Origin: Planctomycetota bacterium
GTDB taxonomy: Bacteria; Planctomycetota; UBA1135; UBA2386
DNA: 64,000 nucleotides
Direction: 5' to 3'
Assembly: GCA_019636245.1 (NCBI GenBank)
Contig: JAHBXX010000010.1
Coordinates: 58,869-122,868 of the forward strand
Part shown: positions 47,530-56,315 of the stretch, piece by piece
How the letters are laid out: each line of letters begins with the position of its first letter
Numbering within the stretch: position 1 is the first letter of the stretch
The notes under the pieces: model-generated
Database searches by the model: none
Told to the model about the DNA's origin: nothing
The model's input: the letters and a program-made list of their open reading frames with translations, nothing else
Program-made: the position numbers and the translations under genes

Positions 47530-49718
47530 GGCGCGCGCGCGCCGGCCTGCTGTGGCTGGCGGTGGCGGCCGGATGCCGCGGCGACGCGGCGTCCGGGCCC
47601 AACGCCGCCGACGCCGGCCACCAGCGCATGCTGCGCGAACTCGAGGCGCTGGCGGCGCGCGCCACCACCGACAACGTGTTCTTCGCCGAGAGCGCGGTGC
47701 AGCGGCGCCTCGACGATCTGCGGCGGTCGGGCGCCGCGGCGCCGTGGCGCGAACGGCTCGATGCCGCCCTGGGGGCGGTGCAGATGGGTCGCGAACGCGA
47801 GGGCATCGAGCTGCTCGCCGCGGCGCGCGAAGCGCTGCAGTCCGGCCGGCTCGCCGGCGATGCCAACGCCGCGCTGTCGATCAGCTTCTACCTCGCGGTC
47901 GCCTGGCTGCGGCTCGGCGAGACCGAGAACTGCTGCGCCCGCGTCAGCGCCGAGAGCTGCATCCTGCCGCTGCGCGGCGGCGCCGTGCACACGGCTCCCG
48001 AGGGCTCGCGCAGCGCGCTGCCGTTCCTGCTCGAGGTGCTGCACAACTCCGCGCCCGAGAGCTACTGGCACCTGTCGGCGCGCTGGCTGCTGAACCTCGC
48101 CCACATGACGCTGGGCACGCATCCGGACGGCGTGCCGGCGCCGTACCGCATGGCCGCGTCGCGCTCCCCCGGCGACGGCGGCTTCCCCTCGTTCGCCAAC
48201 GTCGCCCCGGAACTCGGCGTCGACACCTTCGGCAACGCCGGCGGCGCCGTCGTCGACGACTTCGACGGCGACGGCCGCCTCGACATCCTGGTGTCCGACT
48301 GGGCGCCGCGCGGCCGGCTGCGGCTGTTCCGCAGCACCGGCCGCGGCTTCGAGGACGTCAGCCAGGCCGCCGGTCTCGCCGGCCTGCACGGCGGCCTGAA
48401 CCTGGTGCAGGCCGACTACGACGGCGACGGCCACCTCGATTTCCTGGTGCTGCGCGGGGCGTGGCTGTTCGAGCAGGGGCGTCATCCCAACTCGCTGGTC
48501 AGGAACCGCGGCGACGGCACCTTCGTCGACGTCACCTTCGCCGCCGGGCTCGGCGCCGTGCATTGGCCGACGCAGACGGCGGCGTTCGCCGACTACGACC
48601 TCGATGGCGACCTCGACCTGTACGTCGGCAACGAGAGCACCGACCGCCTGCGCTGCCCGTCGCAGCTGTTCCGCAACAACGGCGACGGCACCTTCACCGA
48701 CGTCGCCGCGGCCGCCGGCGTCACCAACGACCGCTTCGCCAAGGCGGTGGCCTGGGGCGACGTCGACGGCGACGGCTGGCCCGATCTGTACGTCAGCAAC
48801 CTCGACGGCGACAACCGCCTCTACCGGAACCGCGGCGATGGCACGTTCGTGGACGTGGCGGCGGCGCGCGGCGTGACCGGGCCACCGGCGAGCTTTCCGG
48901 CCTGGTTCTGGGACTTCGACAACGACGGCGCGCTCGACCTGTTCGTCGCCAACTACGACACCGGCATCGGCCACATCGCCGCGCACGTGCTCGGGCTGCC
49001 GGTGCCGTACGGACACCCGCGGCTCTATCGCGGCGACGGCCGCGGCGGCTTCACCGAAGTGGCGCAGGCGATGGGCCTCGACTACCCGAGCATGCCGATG
49101 GGCAGCAACTTCGGCGACCTCGATGGCGACGGCTTCCTCGACGTCTACCTCGGCACCGGCGACCCGCACCTGCAGAGCCTGATGCCGAACCTCGTCTACC
49201 ACAACCAGCGCGGCCGCGGCTTCCGCGACGTGACGCTGGCCAGCGGCATGGGCCACCTGCAGAAGGGCCACGGCACCGCGATCGCCGACCTCGACGGCGA
49301 CGGCGACCTCGACGTGTTCGCGGTGATCGGCGGCGCCTACCGCGGCGACGCGTTCCACGACGTGCTGTTCGAGAACCCGGGTTTCGGCAACCGCTGGCTC
49401 ACGGTGCGCCTGCGCGGCGGCCGCAAGAACCGCGACGGCATCGGCGCCCGGCTGCACCTGGTCGTGCACGAGGACGGCGCGCCGCGCAGCATCCACCGCC
49501 AGGTCGGCAGCGGCGGCAGCTTCGGCGGCAGCCCCCTGCGGCAGACGATCGGCCTCGGCCGCGCCGACCGCATCGAACGCCTCGAGATCACCTGGCCCGG
49601 CACGGCGGCGCCGCAGGTGGTGACCGGGCTGCCGCTCGATGCCGCGGTGCTGGTCGTCGAAGGCGACGCCGGCTGGACGCAGATCGAGCACGTGCCGACG
49701 CCGTTCCGGCGGCGCTGA
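47526..49718 (+). CDS. FG-GAP repeat lipoprotein with N-terminal helical domain and ASPIC/UnbV end (730 aa)
   Basis: GTG 47526 overlaps the previous TGA, indicating coupling. Short lipobox (AVAAGC). Residues about 25-200 are helical (LEALAARATTDNVFFAESAVQRRLDDL, possibly TPR-like), then FG-GAP repeats (FDGDGRLD, YDGDGHLD, YDLDGDLD, VDGDGWPD, FDNDGALD, LDGDGFLD, LDGDGDLD) and a terminal ASPIC/UnbV domain (RDGIGARL..VGSGGSFGGSPL..T.GLG). Probably works with the upstream gene product at the cell surface. Confidence 0.92.
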   Translation: MRRARAGLLWLAVAAGCRGDAASGPNAADAGHQRMLRELEALAARATTDNVFFAESAVQRRLDDLRRSGAAAPWRERLDAALGAVQMGREREGIELLAAAREALQSGRLAGDANAALSISFYLAVAWLRLGETENCCARVSAESCILPLRGGAVHTAPEGSRSALPFLLEVLHNSAPESYWHLSARWLLNLAHMTLGTHPDGVPAPYRMAASRSPGDGGFPSFANVAPELGVDTFGNAGGAVVDDFDGDGRLDILVSDWAPRGRLRLFRSTGRGFEDVSQAAGLAGLHGGLNLVQADYDGDGHLDFLVLRGAWLFEQGRHPNSLVRNRGDGTFVDVTFAAGLGAVHWPTQTAAFADYDLDGDLDLYVGNESTDRLRCPSQLFRNNGDGTFTDVAAAAGVTNDRFAKAVAWGDVDGDGWPDLYVSNLDGDNRLYRNRGDGTFVDVAAARGVTGPPASFPAWFWDFDNDGALDLFVANYDTGIGHIAAHVLGLPVPYGHPRLYRGDGRGGFTEVAQAMGLDYPSMPMGSNFGDLDGDGFLDVYLGTGDPHLQSLMPNLVYHNQRGRGFRDVTLASGMGHLQKGHGTAIADLDGDGDLDVFAVIGGAYRGDAFHDVLFENPGFGNRWLTVRLRGGRKNRDGIGARLHLVVHEDGAPRSIHRQVGSGGSFGGSPLRQTIGLGRADRIERLEITWPGTAAPQVVTGLPLDAAVLVVEGDAGWTQIEHVPTPFRRR

Positions 49719-49758
49719 GGGCTGTGGGACGGCGGGCACGGGAGCCGCGCCATTGCCG

Positions 49759-49979
49759 TCAGGTCACCAGCTCGAGGCCGTTCGTGGTCCTGCTGGCGGC
49801 GGCGCCGTCCGGGCCGTCCGTCCGTCCGTCGGCGAACGCGGGTCGGTCGGCGAAGACGTCGGCCAGGGTCTCGGCGTCGAGGATGCGGTCGGTCCAGCGG
49901 TCGGGGTCGGCCAGGCTGCCGGCGCGCACGCGCAGGGTGACGTCCGCCGGCAGTTCGCCGAATCGCCTGTGCAGCATGC
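49759..49979 (-). pseudogene. 3' fragment of an Rpn-family gene
   Basis: The frame MLHRRFGELPADVTLRVRAGSLAD..DRWTDRILDAETLADVFAD is identical in layout to the end of the Rpn-family gene at 51684 and continues into unrelated codons to TGA 49759. No 5' part is present. It forms the left copy of a direct repeat flanking rsgA. Confidence 0.8.
49846..49979 (-). repeat. Direct repeat, copy 1 (134 bp), left of rsgA
   Basis: Matches 51687-51820 with about four mismatches in 134 bp, same orientation. The centre between copies contains rsgA and the nucleotidyltransferase remnant. Confidence 0.85.
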
Positions 49980-50006
49980 CGGCACCCGCGCGCGCCAGCG
50001 GGACCG

Positions 50007-51128
50007 TCAACGGCCCGGGTCGAGCAGGCGCAGGTAGGCCGCGTGCCGGTCCGCCGCGAGTTCCCCCGTCTCGAGGGCGCGGCGCACCGCGCAACCCGGC
50101 TCGTGCACGTGCCGACAGTCACGGAAGCGGCAGCCGGCGGCGAGCTCGGCGATCTCCGGGAACGCCGCCGCTGCGTCGCTCGCCGCCGCGACGAGGCCGA
50201 ACATGCGCACGCCCGGCGTGTCGATCAGCTGCGTGCCATCGGCGAGGCGCCGCAGGCTCGTCGCCGTCGTCGTGTGCCGGCCGCGCCCGTCGTGCTCGCG
50301 GACCTCGCCGGTGCTGCGTGCGGCGCCCGGGTCGAGCGCGTTGAGTAGCGTCGACTTGCCGACACCGCTGTGGCCGACGAAGGCCGCGGTCGCGCCGGCG
50401 AGGTGCGCCCGCAGTTCTCCGAGGCCGCTGCCGCGCAGCGCCGAGACCAGGCACACGGCGACGCCCTGGTCGCGATACGGGTCGAGCGCCCGGCGCAGCG
50501 CCTCGGCGTCGTGCGGCAGGTCGCACTTGTTCACGACGACCAGCAGCGCGGCGCCGCTGTCGGCGAGGGCGGCGCGCAACCGGTCGATCAGGCCGGTGCG
50601 GGGCCGTTCGGCGGCGAGCACGAGCACGGCGTGGTCGACGTTCGCGGCGAGGATCTGCCGGTCGCCGTGGTCGCCACAGGCGCGCGCCAGCGCGCTGCGC
50701 CGCGGTTGCACGGCCGCGACCAGCGGCGGCGCGTCGTCGCGCTCGTGCACGACGACGAGGTCGCCGACCGCGATGGCCGAACGCTGCGCCGCGGCGAGGT
50801 CGGCCGCGAGCATCGCCTCGTGTTCGCCATCGGCGGCGAGCAGGCGGGCGCGGCCCCGGCCGAGCCACGTGACGGTCGCCGCGAACTCGGCGCAGTTGGG
50901 TTGGCACGCGGCGGCGGTGTCGCCGAGCGCGCTCTTCGCCGGTGGCGTGCGTGGCTGGCGGCGCATCTTCGTGAAGGTCGCCTCCTCGTCCTCGTCGTCC
51001 ACCCGCTCGGGCAGGCGGCCCCGCAGCCGCTTGCCGGCCTTGCGCCGCAGTTCCTCCTCGCGCGGGATCAGGTGCCGGAGGGCCCGGCGGAAACGGTCTC
51101 GCTGTCGCTGCTTGTCTTCCTCGGACAT
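50007..51128 (-). CDS. rsgA: Ribosome small-subunit-dependent GTPase A (373 aa)
   Basis: Circularly permuted GTPase: NKCD (G4, near 200) comes before GHSGVGKST (G1, near 254) and DTPG (G3), the hallmark of RsgA/YjeQ. The N-terminal OB-fold region follows a charged, Lys/Arg-rich extension of about 60 residues (KQRQRDRFRR..RKAGKRLRGR) that is longer than usual. The C-terminal zinc motif C-x5-C-x-H-x5-C (CRFRDCRHVHEPGC) is intact. It helps mature the 30S subunit. Flanked by direct repeats from an Rpn-type gene. Confidence 0.95.
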   Translation of the reverse strand: MSEEDKQRQRDRFRRALRHLIPREEELRRKAGKRLRGRLPERVDDEDEEATFTKMRRQPRTPPAKSALGDTAAACQPNCAEFAATVTWLGRGRARLLAADGEHEAMLAADLAAAQRSAIAVGDLVVVHERDDAPPLVAAVQPRRSALARACGDHGDRQILAANVDHAVLVLAAERPRTGLIDRLRAALADSGAALLVVVNKCDLPHDAEALRRALDPYRDQGVAVCLVSALRGSGLGELRAHLAGATAAFVGHSGVGKSTLLNALDPGAARSTGEVREHDGRGRHTTTATSLRRLADGTQLIDTPGVRMFGLVAAASDAAAAFPEIAELAAGCRFRDCRHVHEPGCAVRRALETGELAADRHAAYLRLLDPGR

Positions 51129-51381
51129 GGTGGTTGCCTGTTGCCGTGATCGGCGCGAGGTGCGTACGAACCTCCGGCGCCGATCGAACCAGGGGGAGTG
51201 GTCGCGGGCATCGCTCGCTCAGCGCGAGCAGGCAGTGGCGGCAGCAGTCGACACAGGCATCGAGGCCGCTTGGGGCGGCCGGCAAGGGGAGCCGGCAATC
51301 TAGCACGGGACGGGCGGTGCGCGAGGGCGACGGTGTCGATGGGGATCAGTACTTCCACCAGGTCTTCAGGTCCTTCACGCG

Positions 51382-51632
51382 GTGGTGTGGCCCCAAGACG
51401 CATGCCTGCCGCACGCCGGACGCGGTATCGACGTCACGGTGCCCGAGGGCATCGTGGTCCAGAAGCTCGCGGGGCTTCGCGCGGTTGGGGCCGCCAGCGA
51501 ACGGCAGTGGCGCGCCGTGCTCGGCGTGTGCAGGGCACAGCGCGCTCTGCTCGATCGCGACGGCATGCGGCGGCGGGCGTCGGGGTCGCGGACCGTCTCG
51601 AGCGCGCGCTGCGCGAGGCCGGGTCGGGGTGA
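51382..51632 (+). pseudogene. Nucleotidyltransferase-like (AbiEii/DUF type) remnant with frameshift
   Basis: One frame reads HAGRGIDVTVPEGIVVQKLAGLRAVG..SERQWRAVLGVCRAQ and a shifted frame continues GVADRLERALREAG to a stop at 51632. Together they look like the C-terminal half of small nucleotidyltransferase-fold proteins related to AbiEii toxins (LATPEDVILQKL..Y..GG..SDRQW.D...L). A one-base indel lies near 51570-51590. The N-terminal catalytic half is missing. The 250 bp between rsgA and this fragment show nothing else. Confidence 0.55.
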
Positions 51633-51686
51633 GGCCTGGACGCTGCCGGCCGCGCCGGGGGCCGGCGGGCAGTATCCGATGGGTCA

Positions 51687-51820
51687 GTCGGCGAAGACGT
51701 CGGCCAGGGTTTCGGCGTCGAGGATGCGGTCGGTCCAGCGGTCGAGGTCGGCCAGGCTGCCGGCGCGCACGCGCAGGGTGACGTCCGCTGGCAGCTCGCC
51801 GAATCGCCTGTGCAGCATGC
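51687..51820 (-). repeat. Direct repeat, copy 2 (134 bp), right of rsgA
   Basis: The genuine 3' end of the Rpn-family gene; copy 1 is at 49846-49979. Confidence 0.85.
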
Positions 51821-51840
51821 GCAGGATGGTCTCGGCGCGG

Positions 51841-51905
51841 CCCTCAGCCTTGCCCTCGGCCTTGCCCTCGGCCTTGCCTTCAGCCTTGCCCTCGGCTTTG
51901 CCCTT
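51841..51905 (-). repeat. 12-bp tandem repeat coding KGKAEG units
   Basis: Five imperfect copies of a 12-bp unit encoding Gly-Lys-Ala-Glu, near the 3' end of the Rpn-family gene. Such slippery repeats vary in copy number between relatives. Confidence 0.8.
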
Positions 51906-52886
51906 CAGGTACGTGCGTTCGAGCGTGCTCATGATGGTGTCCTCGGGCCGGTGCAGGATGCGGGAGACGACGTCGACCAGGGCCTCGGGCGCGACCTCCG
52001 TCACGGCCAGAGCATACCAGCACACCGCGTCGACGGCGTCGGGGCCATCCTCGTGGTCGACGGCGCGCAGCAGCTCGGCCCAGCGTTGGAGCGCGGCCAG
52101 CACGTCGTCGCTGGCGAAGTCGCGCAGGAAGCGCAGGCACAGCAGCGCCAGCTGGGCGGCCGGCAGGAGACCTGCGCGATGCAGCGTCGACTCCTCGCCC
52201 GCGGCGAGGTCGTCGACGACGAACGACAGCTGCGGCTGCAGGGCGGCGAACGCTTCGGCCTCGGCCGCGGGCAGCAAGGCGAGGTGCGGATGCGGTGGCG
52301 TCAGGGCAACGGCGAGCGGCCGTGGTGCAGCACGACCGCGAGCACGAGCGGCTCGGGGCCGCGGCGGCGTCGTTGCGCCGCGCGCCGCAGGTGCACGGCG
52401 TAGCGCAGGACCTGGGAGGCGAGGTCTGGATCGGGCTCGGCCTTGTGCTCGAGCAGGAGCAGGATCGGGGCGCCGTTGCCGCGGAGCGTGGCGGTGAAGA
52501 CCAGGTCGGCCTGGTGCCGGTGCAGGCGTACGCCGAAGGCGGTGTCGGTCGCCGGTGCCAGCGTGCCCCAGTCGATCGTGCGCGCGACCGGCGCGGGCAG
52601 GATCGTGCCGAGCCAGCTCGCCGTGCGTGCGGCGCGCTGGAACATCGTGCGGAAGAACGTGTCGTGCGGCGCCTCGATGCCCACGGCGGCAGTGGCATCG
52701 GCAGGGCCACTTCCTGCGGGATTTCCCCGGCTGCGCGCACGAGCCGGTCGGAGAAGGGCGCCGCCGGGCGGCGCGGAGCACGGGCTCCGACGACCCCCGG
52801 CGGCTCGAACGCTTCGGCCGGCCCAAGGCGCGCAGCGCGGACCGGGGCGGGCAACTTCGCGCTCGGCAGCCGAGCCGGCGCCGCCG

Positions 52887-52892
52887 TAGCCT
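52887..52892 (+). promoter_or_regulatory. Candidate -10 element (TAGCCT) for the glycosyltransferase gene
   Basis: TAGCCT lies 10 nt before ATG 52903 without an SD between. Confidence 0.3.
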
Positions 52893-52902
52893 CTCGGGCC
52901 GC

Positions 52903-54639
52903 ATGGCCAGCGCCCCGCCTCCCGCAGCAGCGTCCGCCGCGTCCGGCTGGGCCCCCCGCGCCCCGGCATGGTGGTGGCTGCTGCTGCCGGTGGGGCCGCT
53001 GGCCCTGGTCGCCGTCGATGCTTCGCTCGCCGAAGAGGCCCGGCTGCTGCTGCTCGCCCGTCTGCTCTACGCGGCGCCGGCGCTGGCGCTGCTGCTCGCG
53101 CTCGCGGTCGCGCTCGCCGCGGTCGGCGTCGGCGGTGCCCTGCGCGCGGTGCGGCGCGGCTGGCCCGCGCTGATCGGCGCCGCGGCGCTGGTGCTGGTGG
53201 TGGTGGCCGTGTCACCGCCGGCGCTGCGTGTGCAGTTCGACGAGTCGACGCTGGTCGCCGTCTCGCAGGGCATGCACCACGAACGGGCCGCGCTGCTGGC
53301 GACCGGCGCGGTGCCGTACGACGGCGGCGTCCTGCGGCTCGAGAGCACCGTCGACAAGCGGCCGCCGCTGTTCCCGTTCCTGGTGAGCCTGGTGCATGAC
53401 CTCACCGGCGCCCGCATCGCCAACGCGTTCGCCGTCAACGCCGTGCTGCTCGGCGGCCTGTTGCTGCTTGCATTCGCCGCGCTGCGGCCCCGGCTCGGCA
53501 CCACCGCGGCGCTGGCGGCGCCGCTGCTGCTGCTGGCGGTGCCGCTTACCGGCATCGTCGCCACCTCGGCCGGCTTCGACCTGCTGGCCGGGCTCCTGTT
53601 CGCGGCGGTGCTGCTGGCGGCGCTGCGGTTCGCGGCCGCGCCCGACGGTCGGCGGGCGGCGGTGCTGCTGGCGCTCGGCGGCCTGTTCGCGCAGGCGCGC
53701 TACGAGTCGCTGCCGGCGCTGCTCGTGGTGCTGGCGCTGGTGGCGTGGCGCACGCGCGGCCGCTTCGTGCCGGGCCGCGGCGTGGCGGCGCTGGCGGTCG
53801 CCGAGGCGTGGCTGGCGGCCCCGGTGGTCGCGTTGTGGCTGCACGCGCGGCAGCCGAACTTCTATCCCGAGGCCGGCGGGCAGCCGCTGCTGGCGCTCGG
53901 CCACCTGGGCGCGCACGTGCCCCCGTTCGTCGGCCACTGGTTCGCGCCGGCGCTGGCGAACCCGCTGCCCGGCGTGCTGGCGCTCGCGGCGGTGCCGGCG
54001 CTGGTGCTGCGCTGGGGCCGCCGGCAGGCGGGGTTCGCCGACCTGCTGGTCGGCGTGCCGGTCGCGGCGGTGACGCTGTTGGCGCTGGCCTGGTTCCACG
54101 GCGACGTGCGCGAGCCGACGGCGCTGCGGCTGTTCCTGCCGCTGGCGTGGCTCTCGGCGCTGCTGCCGCTGGCGGCGCTGCCGGCGCGGCCGGCGGACCG
54201 CCGCGGGGCGTCCTGGCTGGTGCTGGCGGCGGCGGCCGGGCTGGCCGCGGCGCGGCTGACGGAGCTGGCGCGCGGCGCGGCATGGCCGCGGCTGGCGAAC
54301 GCCGAACTGGCCACGGCGATGGAGCGCGCCGTCGACGCCGCTCCGGTCGGCGCCGGGTCCGGCCGTACGCTGTGGCTCACCGTCGCGGCGCAGCACCTGA
54401 TCGTGCGCGGCCACGCGGCGCTGTCGCCCGAGGCGTTCGGCCGCCGTGCCGCCGAGGTGCGGCAGTCGGTGGCCGACGGCCGCATCGGCGCGATCTGCGT
54501 GCTGACGACGCCGCTCGACGCCGCGTTCGCGCCGGCGTTCGGCGATCCGGCCGCGGTGCTGCTGGCGGCGGCGCACGAACCGCTGCCGTTGCCGGCCGCG
54601 GCCGCGCCGGTCAGCGCCTTCCGCCTGCGGCTGCGCTGA
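52903..54639 (+). CDS. GT-C type polyprenyl-phosphate-sugar glycosyltransferase-like membrane protein (578 aa)
   Basis: About twelve hydrophobic helices. The first external loop carries FDESTLVAVSQGMHHE, an acidic motif typical of PMT/ArnT-like GT-C enzymes, followed by RPPLFPFL and later RYESLPAL and RLFLPLAW segments. It probably transfers a sugar from a lipid carrier on the outer face of the inner membrane. ATG 52903 begins right before the first helix. The 3' end overlaps the convergent SRPBCC gene by 29 bp. Confidence 0.82.
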   Translation: MASAPPPAAASAASGWAPRAPAWWWLLLPVGPLALVAVDASLAEEARLLLLARLLYAAPALALLLALAVALAAVGVGGALRAVRRGWPALIGAAALVLVVVAVSPPALRVQFDESTLVAVSQGMHHERAALLATGAVPYDGGVLRLESTVDKRPPLFPFLVSLVHDLTGARIANAFAVNAVLLGGLLLLAFAALRPRLGTTAALAAPLLLLAVPLTGIVATSAGFDLLAGLLFAAVLLAALRFAAAPDGRRAAVLLALGGLFAQARYESLPALLVVLALVAWRTRGRFVPGRGVAALAVAEAWLAAPVVALWLHARQPNFYPEAGGQPLLALGHLGAHVPPFVGHWFAPALANPLPGVLALAAVPALVLRWGRRQAGFADLLVGVPVAAVTLLALAWFHGDVREPTALRLFLPLAWLSALLPLAALPARPADRRGASWLVLAAAAGLAAARLTELARGAAWPRLANAELATAMERAVDAAPVGAGSGRTLWLTVAAQHLIVRGHAALSPEAFGRRAAEVRQSVADGRIGAICVLTTPLDAAFAPAFGDPAAVLLAAAHEPLPLPAAAAPVSAFRLRLR

Positions 54640-55144
54640 CGACCGGGGCTCGTCCGGCGTCGATCCAACGCACCGTGGCCGATGCCGGGTCGGCGCCGAA
54701 GCGTTCGGCCATCACCGCGGCGCGGTGCCGGAAGATGCGTTCGACGTCGCGGCGCACGAACAACGCCATCACCGCCGGCGCCAGCGGCCCGCCCTTCGGC
54801 CGCAGGCGCACCTCGTCGCCGAGCACGGTGCCGCCGTCGCTCGGCGTGAAGGTGTGGGTGTGGTGCCAGACCGCGTACGGGCCGCGTAGCTGCTCGTCGG
54901 CGAACGCATGCGGCGGCTCCCAGCGGGCGATGCGGGTCTGCCAGCGCAGCGGCAGGCCGTGCAGGCGCAGGCGGTAGTCGATGCGCGTACCCTCGTGCAT
55001 CGCCACCGGCATCGGCGTCAGGATGCCGAACGACAGCCAGTCCGGCGTCAGCAGCCCCAGGTTGCGCGCGTCGGCGAAGAACGGGAACACCTCGGCGGGG
55101 GGCCTCGGGACCCACAGCGAGGCACGCAGACACCACGTCTTCAC
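54611..55144 (-). CDS. SRPBCC (START-like) family protein (177 aa)
   Basis: Family pattern: VPRPPAEVFPFFADARNLGLLTPDWLSF, MHEGTRIDYRLRLHGLPLRWQTRI, WEPPHAFADEQLRGPYAVWHHTHTF, GTVLGDEVRLRPKGG. These helix-grip proteins bind hydrophobic ligands; this branch is often annotated as polyketide cyclase/ligand-binding. GTG 55144 is chosen because the family begins here; an upstream in-frame ATG at 55201 would add 19 residues. Cytosolic. Confidence 0.85.
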   Translation of the reverse strand: MKTWCLRASLWVPRPPAEVFPFFADARNLGLLTPDWLSFGILTPMPVAMHEGTRIDYRLRLHGLPLRWQTRIARWEPPHAFADEQLRGPYAVWHHTHTFTPSDGGTVLGDEVRLRPKGGPLAPAVMALFVRRDVERIFRHRAAVMAERFGADPASATVRWIDAGRAPVVSAAAGGRR

Positions 55145-55220
55145 TGGGTGGCGTTCGCCGGCGGACGCGACCGGGATGCAGCCGCGCCCGCGCCGGCCCA
55201 CGCCGGGCCGGAAACCGGCC

Positions 55221-56138
55221 TCACCAGCGGGTGATGAAGTCGATCGTGATGCGCCTGTCCATGATGTCGTCGTCGGGATCCGTCAGCGCGAACTCGTAGG
55301 CGAAGCCCAGCTCGAACCGCTTGACGATCTCCAGGCGGGCGCCGACGCCGGCCCAGCAGACGAAGCTCTTCGCCGGCATCGAGCCGAGGTTGGTGTAGTC
55401 GAGGCCGCCGACGTCCAGCGTGGCGTTGCCGTCGCTGAGGTAGTGCACGCCGTGGATCTCGAGCAGCGGCGCGAACACCGCCTCGGCGCCGGGGTTCACG
55501 TCGTAGTCGACGTGCAGGTCCCAGTGGCCGACGGTGTTGCCCTTGTCGCCGTCGACCGGCACGCGCAGGGTCGCATTGCCGAGCAGGTGGGTGCGGCCGT
55601 AGCCCTTGGCGACGCTGACGAACGGGCTGAACTCGTCGGCGCGGCCCTGCAGCACGCTGGTGTCGCCGTTGCGGGCCTGGTAGCGGATGCCGGGCGTCAG
55701 CACGAAGTCGTTCTCCCGGTCGGCGAGCAGCACGTACTTGAAGCCGGCCGCGATGTCGTTCCAGCCGTCGCTCTGCGCGATGCCGGACTCGAGCTCGGAG
55801 TAGCCGTCCTTGGTGGCGATGAACGCCAGCCGCTCGGTCAGCGCCAGCCGGGCCTGCAGCGCGTAGACGGTCACGTTGCCGCCCTGCAGCGTGCTCTGGT
55901 TGGAGAAGTCGTGGCGCAGGTAGAGGAAGCGCAGCCCGGTGTCGTTGAACGGCGACTCGAAGTAGAGCGGCTGGCCGAGCGGTTCGTGGAAGTGCTCGAA
56001 GCCGCGCAGGCCGGTCAGGAAGCCGCTGTCGTCGGGTTTCGCTTCGGCTGGCTGGGCCTGGGCCAGCGCCGAGCCGGCCAGGATGGCCGTGGCGGCGAAG
56101 GCGGAGAGGAACGACGGGGACATGGGTTTCGTGGCCAT
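55221..56138 (-). CDS. Outer-membrane beta-barrel protein (305 aa)
   Basis: A signal peptide (about 1-30, GSALAQAQ) is followed by alternating amphipathic strands (for example LRFLYLRHDFSN, VTVYALQARLAL, FKYVLLADREN, GIRYQARNGD) and a C-terminal strand ITIDFITRW ending in an aromatic residue, the outer-membrane insertion signature. No transporter subfamily is certain. There are two possible starts (56138, 56123). Implies a diderm envelope. Confidence 0.85.
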   Translation of the reverse strand: MATKPMSPSFLSAFAATAILAGSALAQAQPAEAKPDDSGFLTGLRGFEHFHEPLGQPLYFESPFNDTGLRFLYLRHDFSNQSTLQGGNVTVYALQARLALTERLAFIATKDGYSELESGIAQSDGWNDIAAGFKYVLLADRENDFVLTPGIRYQARNGDTSVLQGRADEFSPFVSVAKGYGRTHLLGNATLRVPVDGDKGNTVGHWDLHVDYDVNPGAEAVFAPLLEIHGVHYLSDGNATLDVGGLDYTNLGSMPAKSFVCWAGVGARLEIVKRFELGFAYEFALTDPDDDIMDRRITIDFITRW

Positions 56139-56315
56139 GCCGGGCGAAAGCCCGTCCCGGCGGGGGACTTTCGCCCGCCGCCACCACTGCGCACTGGTCG
56201 TGGTCGTCCTGCCGCCCCGGCGCGGCCGGGCTACGGACTTGGCCGCAGGCGGCTGCGAACTCGTCGTCCTGGGCGGCCCTTGCCGCCGGCGGGCGGACGG
56301 GCGACAAACGACGCC

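Larger units (their letters stand above)
51684..52684 (-). pseudogene. Rpn-family (PD-(D/E)XK) recombination-promoting nuclease-like gene, frameshifted
   Basis: From GTG 52684: IEAPHDTFFRTMFQ, then QADLVFTATLRGNGAPILLLLEHKAEPDPDLASQVLRYAVHL, the PD-(D/E)XK nuclease core of Rpn/transposase-31-like proteins. That frame stops at about 52301, but the frame beside it continues the protein (PLAVALTPPHPHLALL .. CWYALAVTEVAPEALV) to TGA 51684; a one-base slip at about 52305-52335 joins them. A KGKAEG repeat and a DUF4351-like tail (MLHRRFGELP..) close the protein. It would be about 334 residues if repaired. Either a sequencing error or a recent pseudogene. Confidence 0.8.

Noticed and set aside
51841..51905. 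Short CRISPR-like array
   Set aside because: The units are 12 bp, contiguous, in frame and encode GKAE repeats inside a coding sequence; there are no spacers.
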